From: Anastrepha obliqua
Lineage: Eukaryota > Arthropoda > Insecta > Diptera > Tephritidae
Direction: 5' to 3'
DNA length: 64,000 nucleotides
NCBI RefSeq assembly: GCF_027943255.1
Contig: NC_072895.1
Span: forward strand, 28,370,001-28,434,000
A program made the translations under genes and the position numbers. Positions 12,130 through 24,805 of the stretch are shown piece after piece. The notes below the pieces were generated by a model that worked only from the letters and a program-made list of their open reading frames with translations, was not told the origin of the DNA and searched no databases. How positions within the stretch are numbered: the first letter of the stretch is position 1; the number at the start of each line of letters is the position of its first letter.

Positions 12130-12945
12130 TAAAGGAACTAATGGACTACCCTGTTCGTGTCTCCGCCTGTTGCGGAATATGACACCAATCGCCCCGGTTC
12201 AGTGCCTACGTCCTCCATGCCTGAAATCCCAAAAAACCTGCGACTTCATCTACACCGTCAATTCATCTGAGCGGCGTGCAACTCCTTCTTCTATGGCTGT
12301 GGCAGACGGGTGCCTGTACAATTTTTCGCCATTCGATATCGCGACAAAGATTTTTCGTAGAACCCCACTTTCAAATATCATCAGCTTCTGTTTATATGCA
12401 TCTCTGAGTGACCCGTTGGAATAATAATTGAGCCATACAGAGAAATCTTCGTTCTCCTGTCAAAAAGCCGGTTCTTGAGGTTATTGCGTAGAGAGTAATG
12501 AAGCGGCGCGTCGTAAAGATTCTGTGAGCAATGTATGCAGAAATTTTGTTGTCATGATCAATGGTTACTTCTAAGTATTTCAATTTCTTCACTACATCAA
12601 AACTATAATCGCCGCTTTCGAGTATTTGACCCACATTGTGTCTGACATAGTCCGAAGAGTGCTATAATTGTGGCTTCATTTATTTTTAGTGCACATTTTT
12701 TGCTGCTCTTCCTATACTTTCGAAGGCTTCTTTCAAATTAGGCAGCGCTGATGCGATAATGTCTATGCTGTCCGCGTAAGCCAACAACTAAATCGATATA
12801 AATAAAATAGTTTCCTTTGGGTTTACGCCTGAACTTCTGATAACCAGAGCAAGAGCAATATCAAAGAGAGCACACGAGAGTCCTTCCCCTTACCGGAGTC
12901 CGTTCATGTGGCGAACTCCCGCGACAGATCATTTTGAGTTCTTAC
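12130..12945 (-). pseudogene. LINE reverse transcriptase relic
   Basis: Minus-strand RT segments: GLSCALFDIALALVIRSSG-like (near 12880), LLAYADSIDIIASALPNLKEAF (catalytic YADD changed to YADS, near 12775), then FDVVKKLKYLEVTIDHDNK (near 12590) and a finger-to-thumb end around 12400. Several frameshifts and stops. Non-LTR type; clade not determined. Confidence 0.75.
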
Positions 12946-13914
12946 AACGTTTTTTACATTGTGCGTGCGAGTAGTAGTTCGCGTTAAGCATATTAGCTTA
13001 GCGGCATTGCCGAACACGGCCATCGCTGAGAAGAGCTGGTTTCGAATTATGCTCCTGTAAGCTGCTTACTAGTACCAGCTTAACTGTAGAGAACGTGATA
13101 GTTTTGAGAAGAGATATTCGAGAAAAAAATCAATATATAATTTTTTTCAAGACTTTATTATGCTTCAAAAGCTTCGAAGCCTTTCGTAACATGAGAAAGA
13201 AAATATGGTGAGAGCACATGGCGCTCGAGGTAGCTTATTATCCGTAGAGAGCGCATTCCCTGGTGGCGGATAGGGGAATACCTCCCAGATATGGGTAGTA
13301 GGAGAAAAATGAAATATCTTCCGCGGACCACACAGGTCGGAGATGTACACTTCGTTAAAAAGCTAACTCTCCTCGACGTCTGATTCATCATGTGAGATGC
13401 GGTCGAAAGCGGGTATATGAACTTGGAGCAAGCGGCGCGCTATAAAAAATGTGATATGACAGGTAGAACTAGATACCTTAAGATGTATTCTCCAGATGTA
13501 TTCCCCACTGACGTGCGTGGTGTAGCGCACGGTTGTTAGCTCAGCCGTAAAACCGAAATGCCCAAGAACCGGAGAGCTTCGACCTATGTTCCGACTAGGA
13601 ACAACACTAAATTGTAATGTTACATTAACTTTTTTTTTTGGACTCAATTTATTATCAAGAAGATAAAAAAACACACATGGAGCCAAAACTGATTCAGAAC
13701 AGGACAAGTTTTGCTGATCATGTTGAAGGTACTTCTTCCAATAGGGGTTTTTGACAGATAACGCGTGACTACCAACAAACTAAATACATTTTTTTCAGTA
13801 TTCATTGACATTTCATTATCGAAAGTCTTACACCTGAACAACATTTTGAAGTCGTACAATTGGACCATGAAAATCTACGCTCTGTGAAATGTGTTCCTTG
13901 CGCGCTCTGACCTT
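12946..13914. other. Unassigned, repeat-like DNA
   Basis: Two overlapping minus-strand frames (13158-13391 and 13363-13707) are open but match nothing I recognise. No ends were found. Confidence 0.35.
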
Positions 13915-14350
13915 TTGGTGTACATAAACGTCCTACCGAACGCACTATTCGGCAAACCACCGGCAAAGTTTATAATAATCTCACCATATTGGGTGATACT
14001 CGACAGATTAGACTACGTAGAGCCCGAAGTGAAGAGAATATTGCAGCTGTAAATGAAAGTTTTGCCAAAGATCTGGAAGAATCGATTCGGCGCCGATCGC
14101 AACATCTCAATATCTATCTCCTGGCACTACTTGGGAAATTTTACGCAGAGATCTTGGTTTGAAAGCTTAAAAAATACAGCTAGTCCAAGATTCGAAGCCG
14201 GCCAATCTGATAATTTCCGGCCGAAGCGTCATAATTTCATTCGCTAGGCGCTTGAAAAACTCGCCGAAGATCCGCATTCTAGGAGCCAAAGATCAAGATC
14301 ATTTAAGTTGACCGAAACTATTCTCGTAGTCCTTATTGTCAACGAAGTCT
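13915..14350 (+). pseudogene. Relic of a Tc1/mariner transposase N-terminal half
   Basis: Broken plus-strand frames read RTIRQTTGKVYNNLTILG, RRARSEENIAAVNESFAKD and IRRRSQHLNI, then TTWEILRRDLGLKA and KIQLVQDSKP. This is the helix-turn-helix region that precedes the catalytic domain in the DD41D-like group also seen at 3.4, 17.7 and 61.2 kb. The catalytic half is missing. No terminal repeats found. Confidence 0.65.
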
Positions 14351-14354
14351 AGGT

Positions 14355-14635
14355 GTAGTTTCGAATCTTCGAGCATGAAACACCAAAATGATAGAAAAAG
14401 TTTTTCCGATTAGTGGTCGCCCCTCTGCAGGCAATGGCGAGATTCCCAGAGTATTTCTGCCATGAAAAAGCTCCTCATCAAAAAATGAACTGCCGTTCGG
14501 AGTCGGCTTAAAACTGTAGGTCCCTCCATTTGTGAAACAACATCAAGACACACGCCGCAATTAAGAGGAGGAGCTCGGCCGAACTCCCAAAAAAAGTGTA
14601 AGTGCCAATTAAAAATAAATAAATAAACGAAGTAT
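14355..14635 (+). mobile_element. tRNA-derived SINE, copy 2 (5' truncated)
   Basis: Starts within the box B area (TTTCGAATCTT, near 14360) and then follows the body of copy 1 closely (GAGTATTTCTGCCATGAAAA, GTTCGGAGTCGGCTT, TAGGTCCCTCCATTTGTG). It ends at GTAAGTGCCAATTAAAAATAA. Box A is missing, consistent with 5' truncation or later loss. Confidence 0.85.
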
Positions 14636-14843
14636 CTGCATGTGCGGACTTCATTTTCCTTCATATTGGATGCTTGAAGAGTTAGAGTGGCGAAAAGGAT
14701 TCTTCTAAATAGAAGACAAATTTTTAGACTTTTCAGCACAAAGTAAAAATTTTGAAGTTATTGAAAAAAAATACATAAATATATAAATAAAACAAAATAC
14801 TTTAACAAAATAAGTTGAAAACAGGCGCTAGTGGAATAAAATA

Positions 14844-16043
14844 TTGAGTAGTCGAAGAAGCCTTTGCGTATTTTGTCAATAGATGTCGTTGGAGTCATCT
14901 ATCTCCAGTGCTTCATTTAATAAAAAAAAATTAAATTCGGAGAAGTTGAAAAAAAGTTATAGCTGTTCAAAAATGAGTGAAAATAATGAAGAAATTCGCT
15001 ATATTTTGAAATTTTTGTATAAAAAAGGGAAGAATGCCACGCAAGCCACCAATGAAAGTTGTGATGTTTACGGTGGCGATGCTGAATCAGTTCGTGTAGC
15101 ACAACAATGGTTCGCTCGCCTCCGTTCTGGAAATTTCGATGTGAAAGATGCACCTCGCTCCGGTCGACCTATCGTTAAAAAAGACGATGAAATTATGGAA
15201 AAGATTGACCAGGGTCGTCACGTAAGCTGACATGACATCACCAAGGCACTAAACATTCATCACCAAACGGTTTTGAACCATTTAAAAAAGGCTGGTTACA
15301 AAAAGAAGCGCGATGTTTGGGTACCACATGAATTGTTTGTGAAAAATTTAATGGACCGAATTAACATCTCCGATTCTTTGCTGAAACGAAATAAAATCGA
15401 ACCATTTCTGAAGCGAATGGTAACAGGAGACGAAAAGTGGATCAAATACGACAATAATGTGCGAAAAAGATCATGGTGCAAGGGTGGTGAAGCTCAACAA
15501 ATGGTCGCAAAGGTTATGCTGTGTGTTTGGTGGGATTGGAAAGGAATCATCCACTATGAGCTGCTCCAGCCTGCTCGAACGATTGATTCTACACTTTACT
15601 GTCAACAAGTGAAGCAAGCAATCGAAAAAAACGGCCAGAACTGATCAGCAGAAAGGGCGTCGTCTTCCATCAGGACAACGCTAGGCCACGCACATCTTAG
15701 ATGACTCGGCAAAAACTGGGAGAGGTTGGCTGGGAAGTTTTGATGCATCCACCATATAGCGCTGACCTTGCACCATCGGACTACCATTTGTTTCGGTTAA
15801 TGCAGCACTCCCTTAATGGAGTAAAGTTGGCTTCAAGGGAAGCCTGTGAAAATTACTTGTCGCAGTTTTTCGCCGAGAAACCACAAGAGTTTTACACTGA
15901 TGGAATAATGTCTCTAGAAGAAAAATGGCAAAAGGTGGTCGATCAAAATGGTACATATTTGGTTGAATAAAATTCATTATAAATATAAAAAAAATGAGTT
16001 CAAGTTTGATTAGAAATACGAAAAGACTTTTTCGACTACCCAA
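14844..16043 (+). mobile_element. Mariner element
   Basis: Inverted ends TTGAGTAGTCGAAGAAGCC (14844) and the complement of TTGGGTAGTCGAAAAAGTC (ending 16043), flanked by TA at 14842-14843 and 16044-16045. It is 1200 bp, slightly shorter than a full mariner. Confidence 0.88.
14973..15970 (+). pseudogene. Mariner transposase (three disruptions)
   Basis: Starts at MSENNEEIRYILKFLYKKGK. It has the helix-turn-helix (QQWFARLRSGNFDV), a stop after GRHVS (near 15228), the WVPHEL linker (15319), TGDEKWIKYD with the first Asp, and CVWWDWKGIIHYELL. A run of six A causes a frameshift near 15630, and a second stop follows HQDNARPRTS. The end, PPYSADLAPSDYHLF, is preserved. DD34D is readable across frames. 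A few residues are also missing after QQMVAK. Confidence 0.88.
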
Positions 16044-16045
16044 TA

Positions 16046-17655
16046 TATTAATTTTAAAAGTGAATAAATAAAAATAAACTAAGTAAAAAAAATTCTTACA
16101 ATTCACACAGTTTCTTATTACTTTCTGAAAATGTTAAGCATACAATTCCCTTTTTTTTAATTTCCTGCCTCATAAATATGCCTGCAAATTAGAATGCGCT
16201 CCATTCAAATACCTACTTAGTGCGCTTGTCCTTACGTTCTACGCCGTTCTACGTCGCCGACTCACGGCGCTCAACTTTATTATCATTTAGATTGGTCCTG
16301 CCAAGCCAACTATGTAGTACTTGAGCGCTTACATATCTACGTACTTACATGAGTCAGTGTGCTCATCATATACGATTACATACATACATATAAATATATG
16401 TACATACATTATTGCATGATACATACATATTAACGAGTACATCAAAAGGTATGCGAATTGGATGTGAATGAATAAATTTGCATAGAAATTTTGCATTTAC
16501 CAAGTTTGTGAAATCAATTTAGCTTTTGCCGGCAATTTAACCTGCATAAATGCATGTAATTTAACACATACAGTATGCATATATATACATATACATATAC
16601 ATACATACATATATATATATCTATAAATATTTATATACTAAGCTCAGGCAAGCAAGCGCATGTCCCACGTCCATCTCCTACTTACCACTCTTACTTAGCC
16701 GGTGAATTTTGACTGCTTTCTTGGCACTACCGTTGACAGAAGAATATTTCCCAATAACCGCCTACACGGTTCACCTCAGCTACGCATACACTACGACGAG
16801 GGTTAAGTGGGGAGCTCTTGATCAGGTTTGGTTGCTAATAAATGCTGCTGCTACTGCTGTTGCTGCTACCGTCGGCCGGCTGCCGTTTACTTGAAAAAAT
16901 TCTTGTGGTAGTCTAGGCTGTGCGCCCTCCGCTCAGTTGGTCGATTGGTTGGTTGGCCAAGTGACAATAATTTTTCTTATTGCTTTTTAAATATTTTGTT
17001 CTTGCATGCTGTCACTGGACGCGCGTTTGTGTGCGCTTGTGTTGCGCGTAGCTGCGATAATCTACTTTTAGGCGTTGTTGCTGGTGCTATTACCGTTGGC
17101 GCTGGTGCTTTGTCGTTTGATTGCTGTCGGTCAATTGGCTGTCGACCCAAACGGCATTCTTGTGACTATTTTACTTGTAGTTGTTGGCAGGTTAGTCGGC
17201 TGTTGTCTTTGCTGCTGCTGCGAGTGATGAGTGTAGCTGTCGCCGCCGCTGCCGCTGTTGGCGATGTTGAGTTTCTTGGCAAATGTGATTTATAATTTTT
17301 GTTCTTGGCGATTTATTTACATGACGCTGTGGAGGTTGTTGACACAAGGGAACACGTTTGTTGTTGTTGTTTATTATTTTTGTTATATTATTTCGTGCAC
17401 GTATGTATGTATTTAGGGGAATAATAATAATGGAAAAAATATATTAATATAATATAAAAAAAATATGGTTTCATTAAACGCAAATACTTTTCGGTGGCAC
17501 CAAATTTTTACACTTTGCGAGACTGTTTTTTTAATTTCGGAGAGTTTTGGAGAGAGCTAAAATTTTTGTTTTTGCTTTGAAGTATCTGATGCTGCCTGCA
17601 TGGCAAATTTGGTATTGAATACTGGATTTTGCATATGAAAAAATATTTTGCAATA
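16046..17655. other. Gene-free DNA with microsatellites
   Basis: TACA/TATA-rich repeats at 16375-16430 and 16570-16640. A CTG/TTG-rich stretch spans 16840-17250. The frame at 16945-17295 reflects this composition and has no domain. This could be host non-coding sequence. Confidence 0.45.
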
Positions 17656-17657
17656 TA

Positions 17658-18511
17658 CAGGGTGGGCCATATAGCGTTTGCCTTTTGAACCACCTGTTTT
17701 TTTGAGAATGGTAACACAAATGACATGTCAAATGTGTTCATAATTTACTTAAAGGTTTGACATTTACGAAATGGGACGCTATACGCATGCTTGAACAAAA
17801 TTGGGAAATATTGAAAACCTATTTCCAAAGTGGTAAGTCTTCTTCTTCTTCTCTGATGAAGCTCATTTTCACATCGGTGGCTACGTCAATAAGCAAAATT
17901 TTCGGATTTTGGGCTCAGAAAATCCTCACGTTACTGTAGAGAAGCAAATGCATCCACAACGAGTCACTGTTTGGTGCGGTTTTTGGTCTGGCGGCATTAT
18001 CGGGCCATTTTGGCGAGCGTTACCGTGATATGCTCAACGAGTTTTTGTTTCCAAAAATTGAAGAGGATGACATGGACGACATTCGGTTTCAACAGGACGG
18101 TGCAACTTGTCACACTGCCAAAGTTACACTCGAACTTTTGGCCACCGTTTTTGAATTCCGATATCAACTGGCCGCCTCGGAGCAGGGATTTAAGCCCGTT
18201 GGACTATTTTTTGTGGGGAGCTGTTAAGGACAAATGCTATGCGAACCATCCAGAGACAATTGATGCTTTAAAACACGAAATCGAAGTTGCCATTCATGAA
18301 ATTGGAGCCCAAACAGTCGAAAATGTGCTTAAAAATTGGGTTGATCGAATGGCCTACTGTAAAGCCTGTCGTGGCAGTCATTTGAACGATATTATTTTTC
18401 ATTCATAAATGACAATGTTCAATCTTCAAAATAAAAAAAAGTTTGAAAAAATATTCATTAGTTTTTTTTTTATAGCCGATTCAAAAAGCAAATTTTACAT
18501 GGCCCACCCTA
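17658..18511 (+). mobile_element. DD41D-type Tc1/mariner element, internally deleted
   Basis: Ends CAGGGTGGGCCATATAG (17658) and the complement of TAGGGTGGGCCATGTAA (ending 18511), flanked by TA at 17656-17657 and 18512-18513. About 25 residues of the transposase start (MGRYT..., from 17771) are fused to FFSDEAHFHIGGYVNKQNF (near 17850), so the DNA-binding domain is missing as in the 3.4 kb element. Catalytic motifs FQQDGATCHTA (18090) and RDLSPLDYFLW (18195) remain. Frameshifts lie near 17930-18020 and 18150. 854 bp. Confidence 0.88.
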
Positions 18512-18545
18512 TACTACAAATGAACTAAATTACTAAATTGCGACA

Positions 18546-18898
18546 TTGGAGAAGAAAATTTTGCGAAAAATATGTGGCCCGATCAATTTTGCAGATGGCA
18601 CATATCGCATTCGATACAATCTAGAACTAGAAGACCTTATAAAAGGGCGAAACATCATAAAATACTCAGATACAGACGTGGAAAGAATGCCAGAGCAAAG
18701 AGCAGCAAAACGGGCCTTCAAGAAGCAATCGTTGGGAAGCGAACTAAAGGCAGACCAAAGAAAAGTTGGTTAGATTCGGTTATCGAAGACCTCACAGAGA
18801 TGCACATACAAAATTGGTGGCGATTGACAGCGGATCGAGAAATCTGGAAGCGGATAGTTGCGGAAGCAGTGGTACACCCGGGACTAAAGAAAAAATAA
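18546..18898 (+). pseudogene. LINE C-terminal fragment
   Basis: Two plus-strand frames joined by a frameshift near 18690 read KILRKICGPIN, YRIRYNLELEDLI, then ERMPEQRAAKRAF and GRPKKSWLDSVIEDL. This is the C-terminus of a non-LTR reverse transcriptase ('ILRKIFGP ... GRP...W.D.V..DL'). It ends in an A-rich tail near 18890-18905. Confidence 0.75.
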
Positions 18899-18906
18899 AA
18901 TAAATA

Positions 18907-19217
18907 AATTATCGGCGGGTACACTTCTGCTAGGTGTTTGGCCGAGCTCCTGCTCCTATTTGTGGCGTACGTTTTGACGTTGTTCCACAAAGGGCGGGAT
19001 CTACAGTTTCAAGCCGATTCCGAACGGCAGATATTTTTTTATGAGGAGCTTTTTCAGTGCAAAAATACACTCGGAGGCTTGCCATTGCCTGCCGAGGAGC
19101 GAACGCTATAAGAAAAAACTTTTTCTTCATTTTTGGTCTTTCACCGCGATTCGAATCTACGTTCTCTTTGAATTCAGAATGACAGTCACGCACCGCCCCA
19201 TTCGCCTACCGCGGCCA
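18907..19217 (-). mobile_element. tRNA-derived SINE, copy 3
   Basis: Inverted relative to copy 1. Box A TAGGCGAATGG maps to 19198-19208 and box B GATTCGAATCG to 19147-19157, both on the minus strand. The body matches the other copies. It directly follows the LINE tail at 18898, so the two may have inserted near each other. No clear target duplication. Confidence 0.85.
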
Positions 19218-19424
19218 CCGTCCACCCAGGATTGTCATGCTTAAAAAGAAGAAGAAGAAGTTTTACTAAAAAAACGTTCCTACAGGAAAATTAGTTCTTC
19301 CCCTATTGACTCCATCTTCTTTATTGTGTCTGGAACTGACTCAAGTGCGAGGTCACGTTCGAGATCAAAGCTACGGATATACCAAGGCGCACCAACGGCA
19401 CATTTAAGCACTTAAATTAGTTGA

Positions 19425-20125
19425 ATTTTGCTTTGGCTAGAAAACCCCCAAATCTAAACGACGTAAGTCCACACAGTCCACTGCCCTTAGACAGCCCACC
19501 AACCACTTCAAGGGTAGTTGAGTCCTGTAAATCCAGACTGAACTATGTTGGTAGACTTAATATCCTGATGCTAATATGGGTCCCGCAACACGTAGGTATC
19601 GCGGGTAACGAGACCTCTGACTCTTTAGCTAGGATGGGCTCTGAGGCCAACTTTTTTAGTCCGAAGCCCGTTCTGCCACTCCCTTCTGTAGCCATTACAA
19701 CCAAGCTAACCAAACCGGTTAGAAAGCGGGTTACCTCGACCCACAAGTGAGCTTGGTAGGCTGAGAGGAGCTTCATATGGAGAAAACTGATGTTATCTGT
19801 CATTAAGCAGAAGGGAGTGTAGGCAGCTTGTTAGACCGCTGACGGGCCACTTTCTATGGACGAAGTATCTCAGACAGTGCAATCTGCCCTGCATGTGGAG
19901 AGGAGGATGAGACGGTGGACCGTTTTCTATGCGTCTGCCCCGCCTTCGCTCCACTTCGCCTCAGGCTTGAAGCCTTTGGCTCTGATGTGTTGAAAAGCGA
20001 CTATCTTGGCTCCTCGGCACCACAAAATTTATTTATTCGGAGGTCAGGTAAATTTAAATAAATTAAAAAGCGAACCGGACCCGAAAGGGTGCAGTACAAC
20101 GGACTTAACGTTGTCTGTTTGCAGA
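19425..20125 (+). pseudogene. LINE RNase H and 3' end
   Basis: RNase H part with RLNILMLIWVPQHVGIAGNE and SDSLARMGSEANFF (19550-19660). After a gap come the knuckle CPACGEEDETVDRFLCVCPA (near 19890) and a 3' region that matches 5278-5320. Frameshifts are common. Same family as 4.5-5.3 kb and 54.1 kb. Confidence 0.78.
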
Positions 20126-20329
20126 CGCATAAGCCAATACAAATTTTCATATTTAAATTCAAGCTCCACTTTTTTATGCATTGCATTTTCACAACTTCCA
20201 TTTCGCATTATTTTGATCAGAAATTGCAAATTTCGCGTACGTAATTCTATAGCCTATTGAAATTTGATACAATAAAGGGCAAGCCTCAATTCGATCGAAA
20301 ATCGTAATAATTTTTGAATATTTAAGACA

Positions 20330-21190
20330 ATGAAAAGCTGTCTTCCTCCTGGACAATAAGCATCACCGTGGAGCTGCCCAAGAAAGGCGACTTGAGTGAC
20401 TGGAGAAGAATAATCCTTCCCAACGCCATCTACAAAATTCTTGCAACGATCATGCAAACCAGACTCCAATGTATCGAACGCTCTTTAAGAGGCGAGCAAG
20501 CTGGATTTCGCTTGAGTGGTGCTTCCCGCTTTCTATGCTGTTCGTTGACTTTAAAAAGGCATTCGACACAACCAAACGAGAAGTCAGACGTAATCTAGCT
20601 GGCATTAACTAGAGAGGGAGTTCCCGCAAAGATAATCCACCTCATCAGAGCCGTTTATGAAACCTCCGAACTGACAGTGTTTCAGAACGGCAACTTCAGC
20701 AACTCATTCACCATCAACACAGGCATAAGACGAGGCTGTCCCCTGTCACCTCTTTTCCTCGATATCATCCTGGACGATGTCATGAACCAATTGATCCTGC
20801 ACAAAAGAGGCATCGTTAAGAGTTTCACTAGATATCTTGAGCACCTGACCTTCCCCGATGATACCTGCTTCCTCTCCCACAAACTCACTGACATGCAAGC
20901 GAAGGCGGACAGACTAGTCACCCCAGGCATGCACTGTCGTACTGGAGGTCAACATCGCCAAAATGAAGGCTTCGAGCGACAACCACAATAAAGCAATACC
21001 TATAATGATTGACGGGTGTTCAGTGGAAGTTTTCGAAAGTTTCTGCTACCTCGGCTGCACCATCACGGCAGACGTCAGGCGGAGGAGCAGATGAAGAGGT
21101 CAACTGCAGGCTAAGCAAAGCAATGGCGGCCTTCGGGAGAATGTATACAGCATCAATGAAGTTAAGTGTCCCCAGGAGCTAATTTAAGCG
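20330..21190 (+). pseudogene. LINE reverse transcriptase relic, copy A
   Basis: Plus-strand pieces: ELPKKGDLSDW, AIYKILATIMQTRLQCIERS, RGEQAGFR (20368-20510), FTINTGIRRGCPLSPLFLDI (20707), catalytic FPDDTCFLSHKL in place of F/YADD (near 20855), and FESFCYLGCTITAD (near 21040). Frameshifted in several places. A second copy of the same family lies at 23.9-24.8 kb. Confidence 0.8.
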
Positions 21191-22860
21191 CTTGGCGTAC
21201 CAGTAACAGTCGTAGGCATCATGGCTTTAATCGATAAATCATATGAGAGCAGTTGGTGCAGTAATGGGGCTAGAACAAATAACCAAGTATTTCCTGAATA
21301 GGCCTAATAAGATGGTAGAAAAATTCTTTCTCAGAAAGAGGAGAAGTGAGCCGTGAGTGCTAATAGGAATAATTATGGGGCAAAATCCAAGGAGATGATA
21401 CGTGGTCATCCTAGGCATCCCCAACAATCCACAATCATGTTTGGAAGATGTGGATAGTACAGAGCAGCTTTTCTGCCGAAAGGGGTCTCGGTCGTCTAGA
21501 ATTTTCATAAAATCGATGTTTTTTTGTTTTTTGTATATTTCGAATTTAGGAATGTACTGTCAAATTTTTGGAAGCATATTTCCAGTAGTTTCAATTCTAC
21601 AGCCGTTTTAACAGGTAAAGTCAGATTCCTAACGCGGTGGTATCATTGGCCGCATTATCCACTCGCAAAACTTTAAATTCAATTATGTATCTCAAAACTA
21701 TTTTTTTTCGGCCTGGTGTTGTCAAATAAAGAAAAAAACTATTTAATCGAATCGTCTGAAATTTTAATAGACATGAATGGCTATCACCTGTACTAGAATC
21801 ATATTATTATTTCAATTGTTTGGTTTTTTTTTTATTAAAAACTGATGAAATCAGATTTTTAGAGTGTCAAATTCAAAACCGCGGCATTTCGTCAAATTTG
21901 TTTTTTTTTTTTTAATCTAGTACGGGACATGGCTACAGTCATACTCGTACTGATGATTACTTTTTTTTCGTTTTTATGTTTCAGATAAATAGAAGATCAC
22001 AAATGGACTACACCGGTCCACCACCAGGTCCAATTTTTCGGAAGGGTAAACTTCAGCACAATTTTTAAAATTATTAAAATAAAAAAAAAAATTTTTTTTT
22101 TCATTTTTGCTTCAGATAAATAGAAGAGCCAAAATGGGTAACACCATCCAGATCCAATTTTTTGGGAGGGTCAACTTCAGCGCCATAAGCTTATAACAGT
22201 CCTACCAAAAAACAAAAAATTTATTTTTGCCATATGTCATCCGCGGACCGTTTTATTGATAGCGTCTCGTTCATATTTGAGTAGAAGCTACTTTAATAAC
22301 CCCATAGTTATTTGTACGATCTTGTAGTGTCAAAACGTCACGTATTGTTTACAGTTTGAAAATTTGTGAAAATCAAAGAACGAGCAAGGGTTAAGTTGGG
22401 CTTGGTTACGCGCGTTGCCACCCTCCGCGTGAATGTAGATGGCACCACTTAGGTCTAGGGGCTTATTCCCAATGTTGTGCAACTATTTTGCCACTCGAAC
22501 AGCTGTTGAGATGAGTGAGCAATTAATGAATGTCCAACCAGACAGACTGTGTATGCAATAGTGGAGTTGGAGTTGGAGTCATCATACTCACTATTGAAGA
22601 TTTCTTGTTTGTGTGAAAGCGGAAATCGCATCTCTATGTGTTTCAATTCAAATTAAATCAAACCGGTAAGTTCAGGTTGAATTCACAAGAATTGGGAGCT
22701 TCTCAATTCATTTCATAAAGTCTGCTGATCATTTGACCCTCACTCTGCTTGCCCTGCACCGGTGATCAATGGAGTTATAAGTCCACTTTTGACCACATTT
22801 AAAATGTACACATGACACTGAACATACGGTAATCACCACCCAAAATCAGTAATCACCGAA
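21191..22860. other. No recognised gene
   Basis: AT-rich DNA with long T runs. Contains the two diverged direct repeats described separately. A short frame at 22455-22646 is unassigned. Confidence 0.4.
21960..22195. repeat. Two diverged direct repeats of about 110 bp
   Basis: Units at 21960-22075 and 22093-22195 share TTCAGATAAATAGAAGA, a TCCAATTTTT block, and GGGTMAACTTCAGC (M = A or C). They look like a local tandem duplication that has since diverged. Confidence 0.7.
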
Positions 22861-22864
22861 AACT

Positions 22865-23695
22865 CCATTGAAATTTTTCGTAAATTTATCAAAAATGAAC
22901 CGGAATCTTCGTTGAAATGAATTGGATTTGAATATCTCCAAAACATCGATTTATGGAATTTTAACTGATCGTATCGGCTTACGAAAGGTCTGTACACGTT
23001 TCATTCAGCATAAGTTAACTGAGGGCCAAAAATTGCTCAGAATTGAATATTCGAAAGACCTCATTAAAGAGGCGAGAAAATACGAGAACTTCTTTTACAA
23101 CATAGTAACTGGTGATGAAACGTGGTGTTTCCAACATGGACATGAAACAAAGTCAAAAAAGTGAAAGGGCCGAATGGAAGGTCCCAGACGAGCCACCACC
23201 CAAAGCATTGCGTTTGGAGAAGTCAAGAATCCAGTCGATGCTCATTTGTTTCTACGATTCCAAAGGAATTGTCCGCAAGGAGTTCGTGCCAATGGGCCAA
23301 GCCGACAATGCCATTTTCTATCTTGGCGTTTTGAAGCGTTTGTTGCATCGCATTCGTCGAATTCGCCCTGAATACCGCGAAGGAGGAAGCTGGCGCTTAT
23401 TGCTTGACATCTCATCAATCCACTCTTGTGACTGATTTTTTTAACAGAAATCGCATTTTAACCATCAACCACTCCCCGAATTCGCCTTATATTGCTCCCT
23501 GTGACTTCTACCTATTCGGAAAATTGCGTTTGGCCATCAAAGGAAAATGTTTTCCGTCCGTAGAGGCCATCCAAAAGGCTTTTACCGACATCCTAAAGGA
23601 CATTCCGGTCAATGACCTGAAACACTATTTCGAAAAGCTTTCAGATCGCGCAAAACAGTATAACGAGGCCAGAGGGGACTGTTTTGAATAAACAA
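22865..23695 (+). pseudogene. Mariner transposase relic (DD34D)
   Basis: Starts within the helix-turn-helix (MDLNISKTSIYGILTDRIG, 22922). It then has NIVTGDETWCFQH (first Asp), a frameshift near 23150, FYDSKGIVRKEFVPMGQADN, a damaged second catalytic site near 23405, and FNRNRILTINHSPNSPYIAP with CDFYLFGKL. The C-terminal end is EARGDCFE. The HDN motif is deleted around 23400. No terminal repeats were identified. Confidence 0.8.
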
Positions 23696-23889
23696 ACTCG
23701 AAGTTATCAGAACAAACCTCCTGTCGTTTCTATTTTGCTCAGTCTAAAACACAGTGCAACAAAAATAAATTTTTTTTGCTATCCAGGAAAAACTGTATAT
23801 GCTAACTAATTAACTAAAGATTTTTTCTTGCGTACGCAGTTTTTCATTTTTGTTATTAAATTAGTTGTTTAAAGGGCCTTGATATTTCA

Positions 23890-24775
23890 AAATATAAAAA
23901 GATGGCATACAGCCAGAACTACTGATCGCCCATTTGCAAATTACAGCGAAAAGTCAACTGCGGCAACTGGCGAGGAGTAACCCTGCTCAACGCCATCTAA
24001 AAAATTGTAGTCACGATCGTGCAAGCCAGACTCCAGTGTATCGAACGCTTTTTAAGAGACTGGCAAGCTGGATATCGCCCTCATCGAAGCTGCGCTGACC
24101 AAGCCAACAATCAGTTGAGTAATGTTTCCCGCTTTCTATGCTGTTCGTTAACTTTAAGAAGGCATTCGACACAACCAAACGAGAAGTCAGACGTAAACTG
24201 GCTGGCGTTATCTTGAGAGGGAGTTCCCGCTAAAATAATCCATCTCATCACAGCCCTTTATGAGAAACTGAACTGACAGTGTTTGACAACGGCAACAGTG
24301 ACCCATTCATCACCAATGCAGGCGAAAGGCAAGGTTGTCCTAGACGACATCATGGGTCAATTGGTCCTGCACAAAAGAGGTATCGTAAGGAGTTTCTTGA
24401 GCACCTGAACTTTCCCGATGATATCTGCTTCCTCTCTCACAAACTCACTGACATGTAAGCAAAGGCGAACAGACTAGTCACTCTGACATGCACTGTCGTA
24501 CTGAAGGTCAACATCGCCAAGACGTAGGTTTTGAGCGACAACCACAATAAATCAAGACCTATAATCATTAACGGATGTCCAGTGGAAGTTGTCGAAAGCT
24601 TCTGCTATCTCGGCTGCACTATCACGGCAGACGTCAGACGGAGGAGCAAACGAAAGTGTCAACTGTAGGCAAAACCAAGCAATGACGACACTCGGGCGAA
24701 TGCGTAAAGTATTGGTGCATTCGCAAATCTCCAGGCGCTCTAAACTTCCAATATTCAGCTCATGTGGGAAGTGAG
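23890..24775 (+). pseudogene. LINE reverse transcriptase relic, copy B
   Basis: Same family as 20330-21190, with matching blocks such as QARLQCIERFLRDWQAGYRP (24019), LRRHSTQPNEKSDV (24160), FPDDICFLSHKLTDM-like (24410) and VEVVESFCYLGCTITAD-like (24585). A deletion removes part of the 'GIRQGCPLSPL' region. More broken than copy A. Confidence 0.78.
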
Positions 24776-24805
24776 TAGTCCCAAGCAGATTCTGCAAGGA
24801 AAAAA

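Noticed and set aside
16375..16640. CRISPR-like regular repeats
   Set aside because: Simple TACA/TATA microsatellites without unique spacers, in an animal genome.
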